Source: Aureispira sp. CCB-E
Lineage (GTDB): Bacteria > Bacteroidota > Bacteroidia > Chitinophagales > Saprospiraceae
DNA length: 64,000 nucleotides
Direction of reading: 5' to 3'
NCBI RefSeq assembly: GCF_031326345.1
Contig: NZ_CP133671.1
Span: 5,905,001-5,969,000, forward strand
Shown: one piece after another, positions 18,481-27,490 of the stretch
Layout of the letters: the number at the start of each line of letters is the position of its first letter
Position numbering within the stretch: the stretch's first letter is position 1
Made by a program: the position numbers and the translations under genes
Notes under the pieces: model-generated
What the model was told of the DNA's origin: nothing
Databases searched by the model: none
The model's input: the letters and a program-made list of their open reading frames with translations, nothing else

Positions 18481-18530
18481 ATTATCGACTGCACAGCACT
18501 TACAGTTAAGAAGTAGCAGTGCAGCTAACT
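18481..18530 (+). repeat. Dispersed repeat, copy C
   Basis: CGACTGCACAGCACTTACAG followed by AAGTAGCAGTGCAGCTAACT. The first part matches CAACTGTTCAGCACTTACAA at 62705-62724, and the second matches the shared core. It lies 58 bases upstream of the gene at 18589. Confidence 0.5.
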
Positions 18531-18588
18531 ATTTGATGAATAAATACCCTCCAATATTGTATTTATTCATCTACAAAACCAATAAATT

Positions 18589-20937
18589 ATGAGGTATCTA
18601 TCTTTTTTAGTTTTACTTTGCTTGGGGATACAAATCCAAGCACAACAAATGGTTGGGAACGGAATTACTTGTGCCCCTGCCGATATTGATACAAGTTCTG
18701 TATGTGTCAACATGCTCCAAATTTGTGGCAATGCTACCTTTCCTTTATCTACTAATGGTGCATTGGCGCCTCAAGGAAACAACTACAACTGTTTAGCGAC
18801 TCAACCCAACCCAACTTGGTTTTTTATGCAAGTACAAAACAGTGGTTCTATTTTATTAGAACTTTCCAACTCTGCTAATGTTGACATAGATTTTATTCTA
18901 TGGGGTCCTTTTAATAACATAAGTGATGCCACCAATGCTTGTGGCAATTTGGGTAACAATAGCAATATTCTAGGAAATGTAGTAGACACTTGCTCTTATA
19001 GCGCTGTAGGCTTAGAATTCATCTCTATTTCTAATGCTACCGCAGGCTCTATTTATGTTCTGATGATAACGAACTTCTCTAATCAACCTACCAATGGCTC
19101 CTTAACACAGTTGTCAGGTACTGGTTCTTTGGTTTGTAGTCTCACAGCTGGTGATGGTTTTATTTCTGGTACAGTTTACGATGATTTAGACAACAACTGT
19201 GTGCAAGACAGCCTCGAAAATGGATTAGCAGGTCGATTGGTTCGTTTGCATCCAAGTAATTTAATTACCACCACCAACGCCTTGGGAGAATATGCCTTTT
19301 GTGGTCTTCCTGTAGACAGCTATACCGTAGAAATTTTAATGGATACATTTTACTGGAACAGTTGCCCTAATACAGGGCTCCGAACAGCTCAAATCATTGC
19401 CACCAATGATACCATAACTCAGCAAGATTTTGGAATGTCCATCAACAATGCCTGTTATGACTTATATACAGATGTTGTAAGTACCAATCTGCGACCATGT
19501 TTTTCGACCAATGTGATCTCGGCTTATTATAGGAACAACCATGAGTCCAATATGACTGCCGATAGTGTAGAGGTTACCATCACGCTTGATACCGCTTTAT
19601 TTCCCATTACATCCAATATTCCTTGGACGAGTGCTGTTGGAAATCAATACACCTTTTATGTAGGAAACCTATCTCCTGGACAGTATGGTACGATCAATAT
19701 GACTTGTAGTCTGAGCTGTGCAACGCCCGTAGGAGCAACCCTTTGTATCCAATCCGAAATTTCGCCCATCGATTCTTGTTCTATTTTCCGCAGCCAAGAT
19801 TCTATTGTTGTTACTCCTCCATGTGCAAATGTTTGGGACCGCTCAAGTTTGATGGTTACAGGAAACTGTATCAACGATAGCTTAGCTTGTTTTACAATTT
19901 ATAATACAGGACAATATGGTACAGGAGATATGCTTTGCTATCGTCCAGTTCGAATGTATATTGATTCAGCAATTTATTTATTGGATAGCGTAATGCTAAC
20001 AGGAGGCGACAGTTTGGAATATTGCTTTCCTGCCAATGGGCATACGTTGCGCTTGGAGGTTGATCAACATCCTATGCATCCTGGCAATAGTCATCCCAAT
20101 GCAGTAGTTGAGCTTTGTGGGGATTCAGCAGCAATTGCCGCCAATTGGACACCTGGACTTGTCAATCAATTTCCACATGATGACGCCAACTCTAATATTG
20201 ATATTGATTGTATCCAAACTTCCGCTAGTTTTGATCCCAATGATAAACGTGGCTTCCCGCTTGGACGTACAGAAGCTCATTTAATCGGTTCCAATACAGA
20301 TTTAGAATACATTATTCGCTTCCAAAATACAGGAAACGACACCGCATTTACAGTAATCATTCAAGATATTTTACCTCCTGAGCTTGATATTCTATCCATT
20401 GAGCACGGAGCGTCTAGTCACGCTTACACCTTCCAGATTAATCAAAGTAATACTTTAGAGTGGCATTTTCACAATATTTTGCTCCCCGATAGCACTACCA
20501 ATCTAGAGGGATCAAAAGGCTTTGTGTCTTTCAAAGTCAAACAACAACCTAATTTACCAGATGGCACCTTTATTCACAACAAAGCATCTATTTACTTTGA
20601 TTTTAATCCTCCTATTATAACGAATTTAAGTGAGCATTTAATTGACAATTCAATTATGTGGGTAATTACCTCTACTGACCCTATTGAGGAAGAAACCGTT
20701 GCTAATTGGAAGGTGGATGTATTTCCGAATCCAGTACAACAGATAGTTTATTTGAAATCAGAGTTACGCATCGAAAGGATTAACTTAATGAGCTTAGAAG
20801 GGCGTCTAATTCAGCAAACGCAACCTAAGCAAATGCAAACCAGTTTGAACCTCTCTACTTTCCCTCAAGGAATTTACTTTTTAGAAATTCATACACCAAA
20901 GGGGATTGTCACCAAGCGAATTATGAAACTCAAATAA
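18589..20937 (+). CDS. T9SS-secreted surface protein with SdrD-B-like and DUF7619-like domains
   Basis: A 782-residue exported protein. Residues 1-18 form a signal peptide (ending IQAQQ). Residues ~25-185 are a cysteine-containing beta domain with WFFMQVQNSGSILLEL and DIDFILWGPF, often seen at the start of Bacteroidota surface proteins. Residues ~190-285 form a SdrD-B-like domain (GTVYDDLDNNCVQDSLENGL). Residues ~540-690 match a DUF11/DUF7619-type repeat (SFDPNDKRGFPLG, LEYIIRFQNTGNDTAF, ASIYFDFNPPIITN). Residues ~708-782 are a T9SS type A sorting domain (VDVFPNPVQQ ... LSTFPQGIYFLEI ... KRIMKLK). It is expected to cross the outer membrane by the gliding/PorSS machine and stay surface-attached or be released. 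It stands alone before a strong terminator. Confidence 0.9.
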   Translation: MRYLSFLVLLCLGIQIQAQQMVGNGITCAPADIDTSSVCVNMLQICGNATFPLSTNGALAPQGNNYNCLATQPNPTWFFMQVQNSGSILLELSNSANVDIDFILWGPFNNISDATNACGNLGNNSNILGNVVDTCSYSAVGLEFISISNATAGSIYVLMITNFSNQPTNGSLTQLSGTGSLVCSLTAGDGFISGTVYDDLDNNCVQDSLENGLAGRLVRLHPSNLITTTNALGEYAFCGLPVDSYTVEILMDTFYWNSCPNTGLRTAQIIATNDTITQQDFGMSINNACYDLYTDVVSTNLRPCFSTNVISAYYRNNHESNMTADSVEVTITLDTALFPITSNIPWTSAVGNQYTFYVGNLSPGQYGTINMTCSLSCATPVGATLCIQSEISPIDSCSIFRSQDSIVVTPPCANVWDRSSLMVTGNCINDSLACFTIYNTGQYGTGDMLCYRPVRMYIDSAIYLLDSVMLTGGDSLEYCFPANGHTLRLEVDQHPMHPGNSHPNAVVELCGDSAAIAANWTPGLVNQFPHDDANSNIDIDCIQTSASFDPNDKRGFPLGRTEAHLIGSNTDLEYIIRFQNTGNDTAFTVIIQDILPPELDILSIEHGASSHAYTFQINQSNTLEWHFHNILLPDSTTNLEGSKGFVSFKVKQQPNLPDGTFIHNKASIYFDFNPPIITNLSEHLIDNSIMWVITSTDPIEEETVANWKVDVFPNPVQQIVYLKSELRIERINLMSLEGRLIQQTQPKQMQTSLNLSTFPQGIYFLEIHTPKGIVTKRIMKLK

Positions 20938-20979
20938 GCCACCGTTCTACTCATCAGTTTTATTAGTTCTTGCCTACTT

Positions 20980-21050
20980 ACAGTTAAGCATTTGCCTTCA
21001 TATGATCACTTTCATCCAAATCAAAATGAGGCAAATGCTTAACTGTTTTT
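20980..21050 (+). terminator. Intrinsic terminator (long hairpin)
   Basis: ACAGTTAAGCATTTGCCT (20980-20997) pairs with AGGCAAATGCTTAACTGT (21029-21046), an 18-bp perfect stem with a 31-base loop and a TTTTT tail, about 45 bases after the stop. Confidence 0.8.
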
Positions 21051-21221
21051 AGATATGTTTACTTCCTTGTAAGTTTTTTCTATAAATTTCAAACACCTTA
21101 TCTTTTTAAGTGAATATAACTTCCCTATAACAACATAGCATTTGAGAATAAGGAATATTTATTTATTTTAGCAGTCCTTTTTATTTGTGGTCATAAAATA
21201 AGACTAAAGGAACATTATTCT

Positions 21222-21229
21222 TACTTTTG
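21222..21229 (+). promoter_or_regulatory. -7 promoter box of the MoxR-like gene
   Basis: TACTTTTG is a perfect TAnnTTTG, 65 bases before the ATG at 21294. The -33 position holds TAAG, not TTTG. Confidence 0.4.
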
Positions 21230-21293
21230 CAGTTAACAAAAAGGAATTCCAATAAACACTATAATTAAACGAACAAATACGCAACGCAACACA

Positions 21294-22412
21294 ATGGCGA
21301 ATCAAAACAATAAACCTAAACACAATTACTTATATTATGGTACTAAAACTTCTGCAAGTGAAGTTCGACGTTTGCTAGAGCACTCTATTAAAATGAATGA
21401 AATTGCAGAGGAGAAGGGAAAGAAAAAATCTCCAATTTGTATTTGGGGGAAACACGGTATTGGAAAAACGCAATTGGTAGAGACTATTGCCCAAGAAAAA
21501 GGCTACAAATTTGCTTATATTGCTCCTGCTCAATTTGAGGAGATGGGAGACTTGGTTGGTATGCCTCGAATTGCGGAGGGTGTCACCTCTTTTGTTGCTC
21601 CTGACTGGGTTCCAACAGAAGAAGGTCCAGGAATTTTATTGATTGATGATGCCAACCGTGCCGATGATCGTATTTTACGTGGAATCATGCAATTGCTTCA
21701 AAACTATGAATTAATTAGTTGGAAACTACCTAAAAACTGGCAAATTATCTTAACAGCCAATCCAGACGGTGGGGACTACTCCGTTACGCCAATGGATGAC
21801 GCTATGTTGACTCGTATGATGCATGTAACCATGGATTTTGATGTCAAAGAATGGGCAAAATGGGCGGAAGAAAATGATGTTGATCAACGTGGAATCAACT
21901 TTGTTTTGACCTACCCTGAAATGGTTACAGGAGAACGGACAACCCCTCGTACATTGGTGCAATTTTTTCAATCTATTGCCAGCATTGAGGACTTAACCAA
22001 AGAGCTAGGTCTGTTGCAAATGCTCGCCGATTCCTGTCTAGATTCTAATACAGTTGCTTCTTTTATGGCTTTTGTTAATAATAATTTGAGCAAGTTGGTA
22101 ACTCCTGAGCAAATTGTCAATAGCAGCAATTTCAAAAAAGATGTCTTAGAACATCTAAAGGGAATTGTTATGAAAGGTACTTTAAGAGTAGATATTTTAG
22201 CCACATTGTGTACTCGTTTGGTCAATTACTTGGTTATTAATAACATCAAACCCAATAAAGAACAATTGGTAAATATAAAAGAATTCATAAAAATCGACTT
22301 CATTCCTAACGATATCCGCCTCTCGATGGCGCAAGATTTGGTGAGTGCGCAACACTTAAAACCAATTATGGCTGATCCTGAAATTGGAAAATTATTGCTG
22401 AAACGTATGTAG
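21294..22412 (+). CDS. MoxR-like AAA+ ATPase (AAA_5)
   Basis: A 372-residue cytoplasmic ATPase. The Walker A motif is GKHGIGKTQLVE (~52-63), followed by FEEMGDLVGMPR (~82) and Walker B ILLIDDANRADDRILRG (~107-123); sensor 1 is in IILTANPDGGDYSVTPMDDAMLTRM (~143-170, only in part quoted). The C-terminal 150 residues are helical. MoxR-family ATPases act as chaperones that mature or insert metal into partner complexes, usually with a VWA-domain protein encoded next door. None is present here: the neighbours downstream are an unknown 816-residue protein and a FISUMP protein, after a terminator. The partner must be elsewhere, or the unknown protein may be it (inference). Confidence 0.9.
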   Translation: MANQNNKPKHNYLYYGTKTSASEVRRLLEHSIKMNEIAEEKGKKKSPICIWGKHGIGKTQLVETIAQEKGYKFAYIAPAQFEEMGDLVGMPRIAEGVTSFVAPDWVPTEEGPGILLIDDANRADDRILRGIMQLLQNYELISWKLPKNWQIILTANPDGGDYSVTPMDDAMLTRMMHVTMDFDVKEWAKWAEENDVDQRGINFVLTYPEMVTGERTTPRTLVQFFQSIASIEDLTKELGLLQMLADSCLDSNTVASFMAFVNNNLSKLVTPEQIVNSSNFKKDVLEHLKGIVMKGTLRVDILATLCTRLVNYLVINNIKPNKEQLVNIKEFIKIDFIPNDIRLSMAQDLVSAQHLKPIMADPEIGKLLLKRM

Positions 22413-22448
22413 TTTTGCTGCGTTTTGCAACTTGTTTATAAGAAATTG

Positions 22449-22481
22449 GAGCCGTACAACTGTTGTTGTGTGGCTCTTTTT
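22449..22481 (+). terminator. Intrinsic terminator of the MoxR-like gene
   Basis: GAGCC and ACAAC pair with GTTGT and GGCTC around a TGTT loop (22449-22476), followed by TTTTT; 37 bases past the stop. Confidence 0.7.
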
Positions 22482-22576
22482 GTTTAGTTATTGTAATACT
22501 GTTTTCTAAAAATGACTTTGATTGGTCAACTATTATATATATATTGGTACATTCAATTCAATAAACCTTTGATACA

Positions 22577-25027
22577 ATGACTTACAAAAGAGAACTTGTA
22601 GAGTTACAATCCTCTATCCATACCTTAATCAAAACAGGAACGAAGACTAAAAAGTTAGCAGATTTACAAGAATTATTACCTTTATTAAAAAAAGCCATTG
22701 AAACAGAAGATAAAGCTTTAGAAATAGAAACTAATGCACAAATCAATAGTGGTTATCAGACTCCATTAACAACAGAAGCAGTTATTGGTCCCAAGTATAA
22801 AGATATAAAGGAAATACAACAATTCTTGTATGAAGACAACATTCGAGATACCAACCCAATTCTAATTTTAAGTTTTAATAAGTTGATTGGTTTAACCATT
22901 GATTACTTACAAAACTTAGAAGGTATGTTAAAAGTAATTTCTACAAATTCTCATGACGTTGATCGAATTAGTGATAATATAAAGCAAGCTATTCTTGACT
23001 TATTTACTGGTAATGACGCCAACTCTTATGAATTAAACGAACACATACGAACAGTCCTCGGTAAAGTTATTGGTGACATATTTAGAGACGAAGGTTCTGT
23101 TTCTTTAACTAGCTTTTGTGATAAATTGGCATTTGAAATAAAAGATAAACTCATTAAAATATTTCAGACTACTACTAAAAAACAATTAAAAAAAGATTTT
23201 GGTAAAAAGTTCAGGAAACATAAGAAGAGTCCTTACCCTTCTATTAGCAAAATTCTTACTGCTATAGATTTATATGATATTCCTCATGATGTTCAAGGAG
23301 ATTTGGATAAAGAAAGACGTATCAATAATCTAGCGACTTGGTATGGTCATTTTCGACAACAGTTAGATATCTTTGAACAAAACCATAATACAGACTTTCT
23401 AAATGATGCCTTACTTCAAGGAAAGCTCAAGGAATTTGGAAGTGTCTTGACAGACGAGGTTACTCCACCTTCTTGCAAACTCCATTTAGTTGATAATGTT
23501 TGTAGCAAACTAGGTGCAAAATCTATGGTAAAGGCTGTAGATTTAATCTCTATTATAAAAAATGAATTAAACGCTTTACGTCTAAAAATCAGGGCAAGTA
23601 TTGAAGACGGGAGTTTCGAAGGAAACGATGAAGTAAATTATTTTTTGGGTATTAAAGCAGATGAATATTTTGATTGCATCAAAACTGCATTGAAAAAAAA
23701 TCGCTTTGATGAATATAAAAAAATCATCATAGACTGGATTGACTCTATGGATGAGATATTACATGCTTTATCTATTCATGAAGAAAGAGGTAGATACAAT
23801 TATCAATCAAAGCTTATTGCCCTCAATTTATCTCAATTATTCAAGGTTGAAGATGATTTAATTGACTTCTCTGGTTTTATCCAACCCATCCTAAAAGGTG
23901 TTAGAGCAAGTGGCTTTTCTATGGAATTATCAGAGATATATGCTTTATTTCCTCGAGCTGCTTATGATCCTATTTTAAAGAATCTTATCCATTGGCACAA
24001 TACAGCCGTTGAAAATGGAACTTTTGATTCTAACTTGGCTACTTTAAGAATTGCCTTGCCTAATAAAAAGAAAGTTGCACATGCTATTTTGAGTGCTAAG
24101 ATTGATTTGATTTTGAATCGAGAGGTGCAATTTTTGACTTTGGGGTGGGAGTTGGAATGGCGAGATAGGGATAATATGATGTCTGAGTTAGTAGATTTCG
24201 CAATTGATCTAATACAAATTCCAGCTTTAATCAGAAGGTTTGGAAATTTCCTAAGCCAAGAAGTGGACACTAATAATTTATCAGATTATATAGAGTGGTT
24301 CGAAATAAACTTAGGTGCCATTCCTGGTATTGGGGAAATTTCGTTCTCTATACCAGTTGTTAACTTTGCCCAAATGTTTATTGATACAATTCGAGCAACT
24401 ATTGGAGATAACATCAATGATATATTGAACAGCATTGCAGATATTACAAATAATGCAATAGAAAATGCACGAAATATGCTGAGAGAATCTTTAAGAGGTA
24501 TAGGTGGAGAAATTGAACCTTCAATAATCAACTTATCCATTCCTATCAAATTAGGGTTAGGTTCCACAGATAATGGGAAACCTTTTGCTTTTGGCTTTGT
24601 TGATCCAGCAGCTAGTGCAGATAATCTCTACTCTATTAACGATAGAAGTCCTTATGAATTTGAGTGCGTATCCATTTATAATTCTGTAGAGAGCGATGTT
24701 AGTAATTCTAAAGATAAAAAAGTCCAGTCTAAGTCAAAAATTAATTTCAGCTTTATAAACCCAGGAATTGGAATAAGCACAAGTATTAGTGCCTTATTTA
24801 TGAGTGCAGGAGGAAGTATTATGATTGCAGAAAAGGAAATTTCCATAAATTTAGATTTAAATCTAACTTCTACTTTTAGTAATAATTCTGTGCAGTTTGC
24901 TCTAGACAGCATTCCTCTTTTTAACTCTATTAGAGAAGAGTTAATAAATAATGAGGGCGAATTACTTGAGATACCTGAGTATACAGAAGGTATTACATCT
25001 CTAGTTTTTAAAGCATTTAACAAATAA
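22577..25027 (+). CDS. Unrecognised 816-residue protein
   Basis: I do not recognise this protein. It has no signal peptide. Residues 1-80 are helical and probably coiled coil (LQELLPLLKKAIETEDKALE). Residues ~80-560 are mostly helical and charged. Residues ~565-655 contain a long amphipathic and partly hydrophobic stretch (IPGIGEISFSIPVVNFAQMF, then INDILNSIADITNNAIENAR). Residues ~660-800 are beta-rich with short Ser/Gly-rich segments (INFSFINPGIGISTSISALF). A helical body, amphipathic stretch and beta-rich end could suit membrane insertion or a scaffold, but this is speculation. The FISUMP gene starts five bases after its stop, so the two form an operon. A+T content and codon use match the neighbours. 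Confidence 0.8.
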   Translation: MTYKRELVELQSSIHTLIKTGTKTKKLADLQELLPLLKKAIETEDKALEIETNAQINSGYQTPLTTEAVIGPKYKDIKEIQQFLYEDNIRDTNPILILSFNKLIGLTIDYLQNLEGMLKVISTNSHDVDRISDNIKQAILDLFTGNDANSYELNEHIRTVLGKVIGDIFRDEGSVSLTSFCDKLAFEIKDKLIKIFQTTTKKQLKKDFGKKFRKHKKSPYPSISKILTAIDLYDIPHDVQGDLDKERRINNLATWYGHFRQQLDIFEQNHNTDFLNDALLQGKLKEFGSVLTDEVTPPSCKLHLVDNVCSKLGAKSMVKAVDLISIIKNELNALRLKIRASIEDGSFEGNDEVNYFLGIKADEYFDCIKTALKKNRFDEYKKIIIDWIDSMDEILHALSIHEERGRYNYQSKLIALNLSQLFKVEDDLIDFSGFIQPILKGVRASGFSMELSEIYALFPRAAYDPILKNLIHWHNTAVENGTFDSNLATLRIALPNKKKVAHAILSAKIDLILNREVQFLTLGWELEWRDRDNMMSELVDFAIDLIQIPALIRRFGNFLSQEVDTNNLSDYIEWFEINLGAIPGIGEISFSIPVVNFAQMFIDTIRATIGDNINDILNSIADITNNAIENARNMLRESLRGIGGEIEPSIINLSIPIKLGLGSTDNGKPFAFGFVDPAASADNLYSINDRSPYEFECVSIYNSVESDVSNSKDKKVQSKSKINFSFINPGIGISTSISALFMSAGGSIMIAEKEISINLDLNLTSTFSNNSVQFALDSIPLFNSIREELINNEGELLEIPEYTEGITSLVFKAFNK

Positions 25028-25032
25028 GAGCG

Positions 25033-25776
25033 ATGTTAAGTAAATTTCTTAAACTCATAATTAAATATTATTTATACAGTTTTTTGCTATTAGCATTGCT
25101 GTTTTTAATTCGCTTTATCAATACAGACAAAGACAAAAATTCTGTTACCGATAATGCCCCAATTGCAGTAAAGGACTCTCTCATTACAGATAGTAGAAAT
25201 GGTCACACTTATCGAACTCGACGTTTTGACAAGTTATGGTGGATGATTGATAATATTAATCTAGATTTAGAAGATAGTTTATATTACAAGGAAATTTATA
25301 TTGGAAAAGGAAGCTATTGTTATAATAACAATATAAAAAATGCTAAGAAATATGGTCAATTATATGACTTGTCTTCTGCTGTAGAAGTTTGTCCTACAGG
25401 GTGGAGACTGCCAACTATTAAAGAATGGGAAGTTTTGAATGATAAATACGCTAATTGTGCTTGGGATAATAATTCTTCTACTGGAAATTATAGAGAAAGG
25501 TTGCCTCTTTTTGAACCTGTGGGAGGGGGAAAAGGGTACCTATATAGAGGTTTTCTCCCTCAAGAAAAAAATAAAGCAGAAGATCATTTGACATATTCTG
25601 GACAGAATAAATTTGCCTATTATTGGGCTCAAACAGAACGAAGTAAGCCTTATTTCTTTTCTATTAATATGCAAAGATGTGAAGCAAAACGAAGTTTATA
25701 TCAGGGGGCATCTACAAGAAAAACTTTAGCCCAAGGAAAGTTCTACTCCTGCCGTTGCGTCAAAGAAGCAAATTAA
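25033..25776 (+). CDS. Membrane-anchored FISUMP-domain protein
   Basis: A 247-residue protein with one N-terminal transmembrane helix (residues ~9-27, YYLYSFLLLALLFLIRF) and a short linker. The rest (~50-247) is a Fibrobacter-succinogenes-major-paralogous (FISUMP) domain: DSRNGHTYRTRRFDKLWWM, then YGQLYDLSSAVEVCPTGWRL and PTIKEWEVLN, with FYSCRCVKE near the end. The domain is related in pattern to C-type-lectin-like or formylglycine-enzyme-like folds; its function is unknown. The helix would leave the domain in the periplasm. It follows the 816-residue gene by five bases, so translation is likely coupled and the two proteins probably work together. Confidence 0.82.
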   Translation: MLSKFLKLIIKYYLYSFLLLALLFLIRFINTDKDKNSVTDNAPIAVKDSLITDSRNGHTYRTRRFDKLWWMIDNINLDLEDSLYYKEIYIGKGSYCYNNNIKNAKKYGQLYDLSSAVEVCPTGWRLPTIKEWEVLNDKYANCAWDNNSSTGNYRERLPLFEPVGGGKGYLYRGFLPQEKNKAEDHLTYSGQNKFAYYWAQTERSKPYFFSINMQRCEAKRSLYQGASTRKTLAQGKFYSCRCVKEAN

Positions 25777-25969
25777 CTGAATAGAGTCATAACATTATTC
25801 CAGTTTAATTATCTGCCCAATCCCTCTCATTTATCTTAACTCTAAAAATTTAATACTCAAATAATTCCCACAAGCCTACTTCGTATTAAAGAATGATTTA
25901 GTTTTGAATCCATTACTTGATCAGATATTTCTATTAAGGGCTTAAGCAATAAAATCAATCAGGATTCTG

Positions 25970-25977
25970 TATTTTTG
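25970..25977 (+). promoter_or_regulatory. -7 promoter box of the GlcD-like gene
   Basis: TATTTTTG matches TAnnTTTG, 31 bases before the ATG at 26008. No TTTG is seen at -33. Confidence 0.35.
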
Positions 25978-26007
25978 AGTTCTTCATTCTAGACAAAATT
26001 CTTTGAT

Positions 26008-27411
26008 ATGCCTTACAATAAAATCACTCCCAAAACCCTACAACAACTAAAAAACATCGTAGGAGCATCCCACCTATACACCAGCCACGACCAAAGAATC
26101 GCCTACGGAAAAGATAAAACAGAAGATTTACTCTTCTTACCAGAAGTAATTGTATTGCCTAAAAATACCGCTGAAATTAGTCAAATCATGCAGCTTTGCC
26201 ATCGAGAAAACATCCCTGTTACTCCTAGAGGTGCAGGCACTGGTTTAGCAGGGGGCGCTCTGCCTGTTTGTGGTGGTATTGTCCTCTCTGTTGAACGACT
26301 AAATCAAATTATAGAATTGGACGAAGAAAATTTGCAAATTACAACAGAGCCAGCAGTCATTACAGAAGTATTACAAAATGAAGTACAGTCCAAAGGACTT
26401 TATTATCCGCCTGATCCTGCCAGTAGAGGAAGTTCGTTTATTGGCGGTAATGTCGCCACGAATGCAGGAGGACCAAGAGCTGTCAAATATGGCGTTGTCA
26501 AAGATTATGTCTTAAATTTAGAAGTCGTCCTAGCAGATGGCTCTATAATCTGGACGGGAGCTAATACGCTTAAAAATTCGACAGGCTACAACTTAACTCA
26601 ATTAATGGTTGGAAGTGAAGGAACATTAGGTATCATCACCAAGATTGTCTTAAAACTTATTCCTGCCCCTCAGCATAGTTTACTTTTGTTGGTTTCTTTC
26701 AAGTCGGCAGTTAAAGCCTGTGCCGCTGTGGCAGCTATTTTTAAGGCAGGTATTATTCCTTCTTGCATGGAATTCATGGAGCGGCAAGCTATTGATGTTG
26801 CTCAAAATTATTTGCAAGATACTACCTTACCAATCAGAGCAACAACAGAAGCACAATTAATTATCGAAGTAGACGGTAATCACATAGATACATTGTACAA
26901 TGATTGTGAAAAAATAAACTCAGTGTTAGACTCTTTTGACTGCGATGAAGTACTGTTTGCAGACGACGAGCATACTAAAAATAGTTTATGGAAATTAAGA
27001 CGAAACCTAAACTATGCCATCAAAAACTACTCTGCTGTAAAAAAAGCAGATACGGTTGTTCCTCGTGCTTCCTTGCCGCAATTATTAAAAGGCATTCATA
27101 GCATCAGCAAAAAACATGGTATTCAAGCTGTCAACTACGGTCATGCAGGAGACGGTAATCTACATGTTACCTTGCTTAAAGAGCACTTAACAGACGAATA
27201 TTGGAACCGTGAAATGCCCTTAGCTATGTTGGCTATTTTCCAATTGGTGGCTAGCCTCAAAGGAACTATTTCGGGCGAGCATGGCATCGGATGGATTCAA
27301 AAAGAATATTTAAAATTAGTCTTCTCTCCTATTGAAATACAACTAATGCAAGCAATTAAAAGCAGTTTTGATCCTAAAAATATTCTTAATCCAAGCAAAA
27401 TTTTCCCTTAA
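26008..27411 (+). CDS. GlcD/D-lactate dehydrogenase-like FAD-linked oxidase
   Basis: A 467-residue soluble flavoprotein of the FAD-binding type 4 (VAO) family. The FAD-binding PCMH half has TPRGAGTGLAGGALPVCGGIVLS (~71-93, in part), YYPPDPASRGSSFIGGN (~131-147), TNAGGPRAVKYG (~150) and MVGSEGTLGIIT (~200). The C-terminal half has VNYGHAGDGNLHVTLL (~376) and ISGEHGIGWIQKEYL (~428), as in GlcD and D-2-hydroxyacid dehydrogenases. It would oxidise a D-2-hydroxy acid such as glycolate or D-lactate and pass electrons onward. The glcE and glcF partners are absent nearby, so a stand-alone D-lactate dehydrogenase type is more likely; I give no symbol. It may be monocistronic. Confidence 0.92.
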   Translation: MPYNKITPKTLQQLKNIVGASHLYTSHDQRIAYGKDKTEDLLFLPEVIVLPKNTAEISQIMQLCHRENIPVTPRGAGTGLAGGALPVCGGIVLSVERLNQIIELDEENLQITTEPAVITEVLQNEVQSKGLYYPPDPASRGSSFIGGNVATNAGGPRAVKYGVVKDYVLNLEVVLADGSIIWTGANTLKNSTGYNLTQLMVGSEGTLGIITKIVLKLIPAPQHSLLLLVSFKSAVKACAAVAAIFKAGIIPSCMEFMERQAIDVAQNYLQDTTLPIRATTEAQLIIEVDGNHIDTLYNDCEKINSVLDSFDCDEVLFADDEHTKNSLWKLRRNLNYAIKNYSAVKKADTVVPRASLPQLLKGIHSISKKHGIQAVNYGHAGDGNLHVTLLKEHLTDEYWNREMPLAMLAIFQLVASLKGTISGEHGIGWIQKEYLKLVFSPIEIQLMQAIKSSFDPKNILNPSKIFP

Positions 27412-27490
27412 TTTCATCATGAATTAAGCAACTAATCTACAATTTTATCGTTATAAGTAATGTCCCCAACCAACCTTCCAAATTTTCGTC

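Noticed and set aside
22564-22571. AACCTTTG just before the 816-residue gene as a -7 box
   Set aside because: It lacks the TA start of the box and would place the transcription start at or beyond the ATG, with no -33 element.
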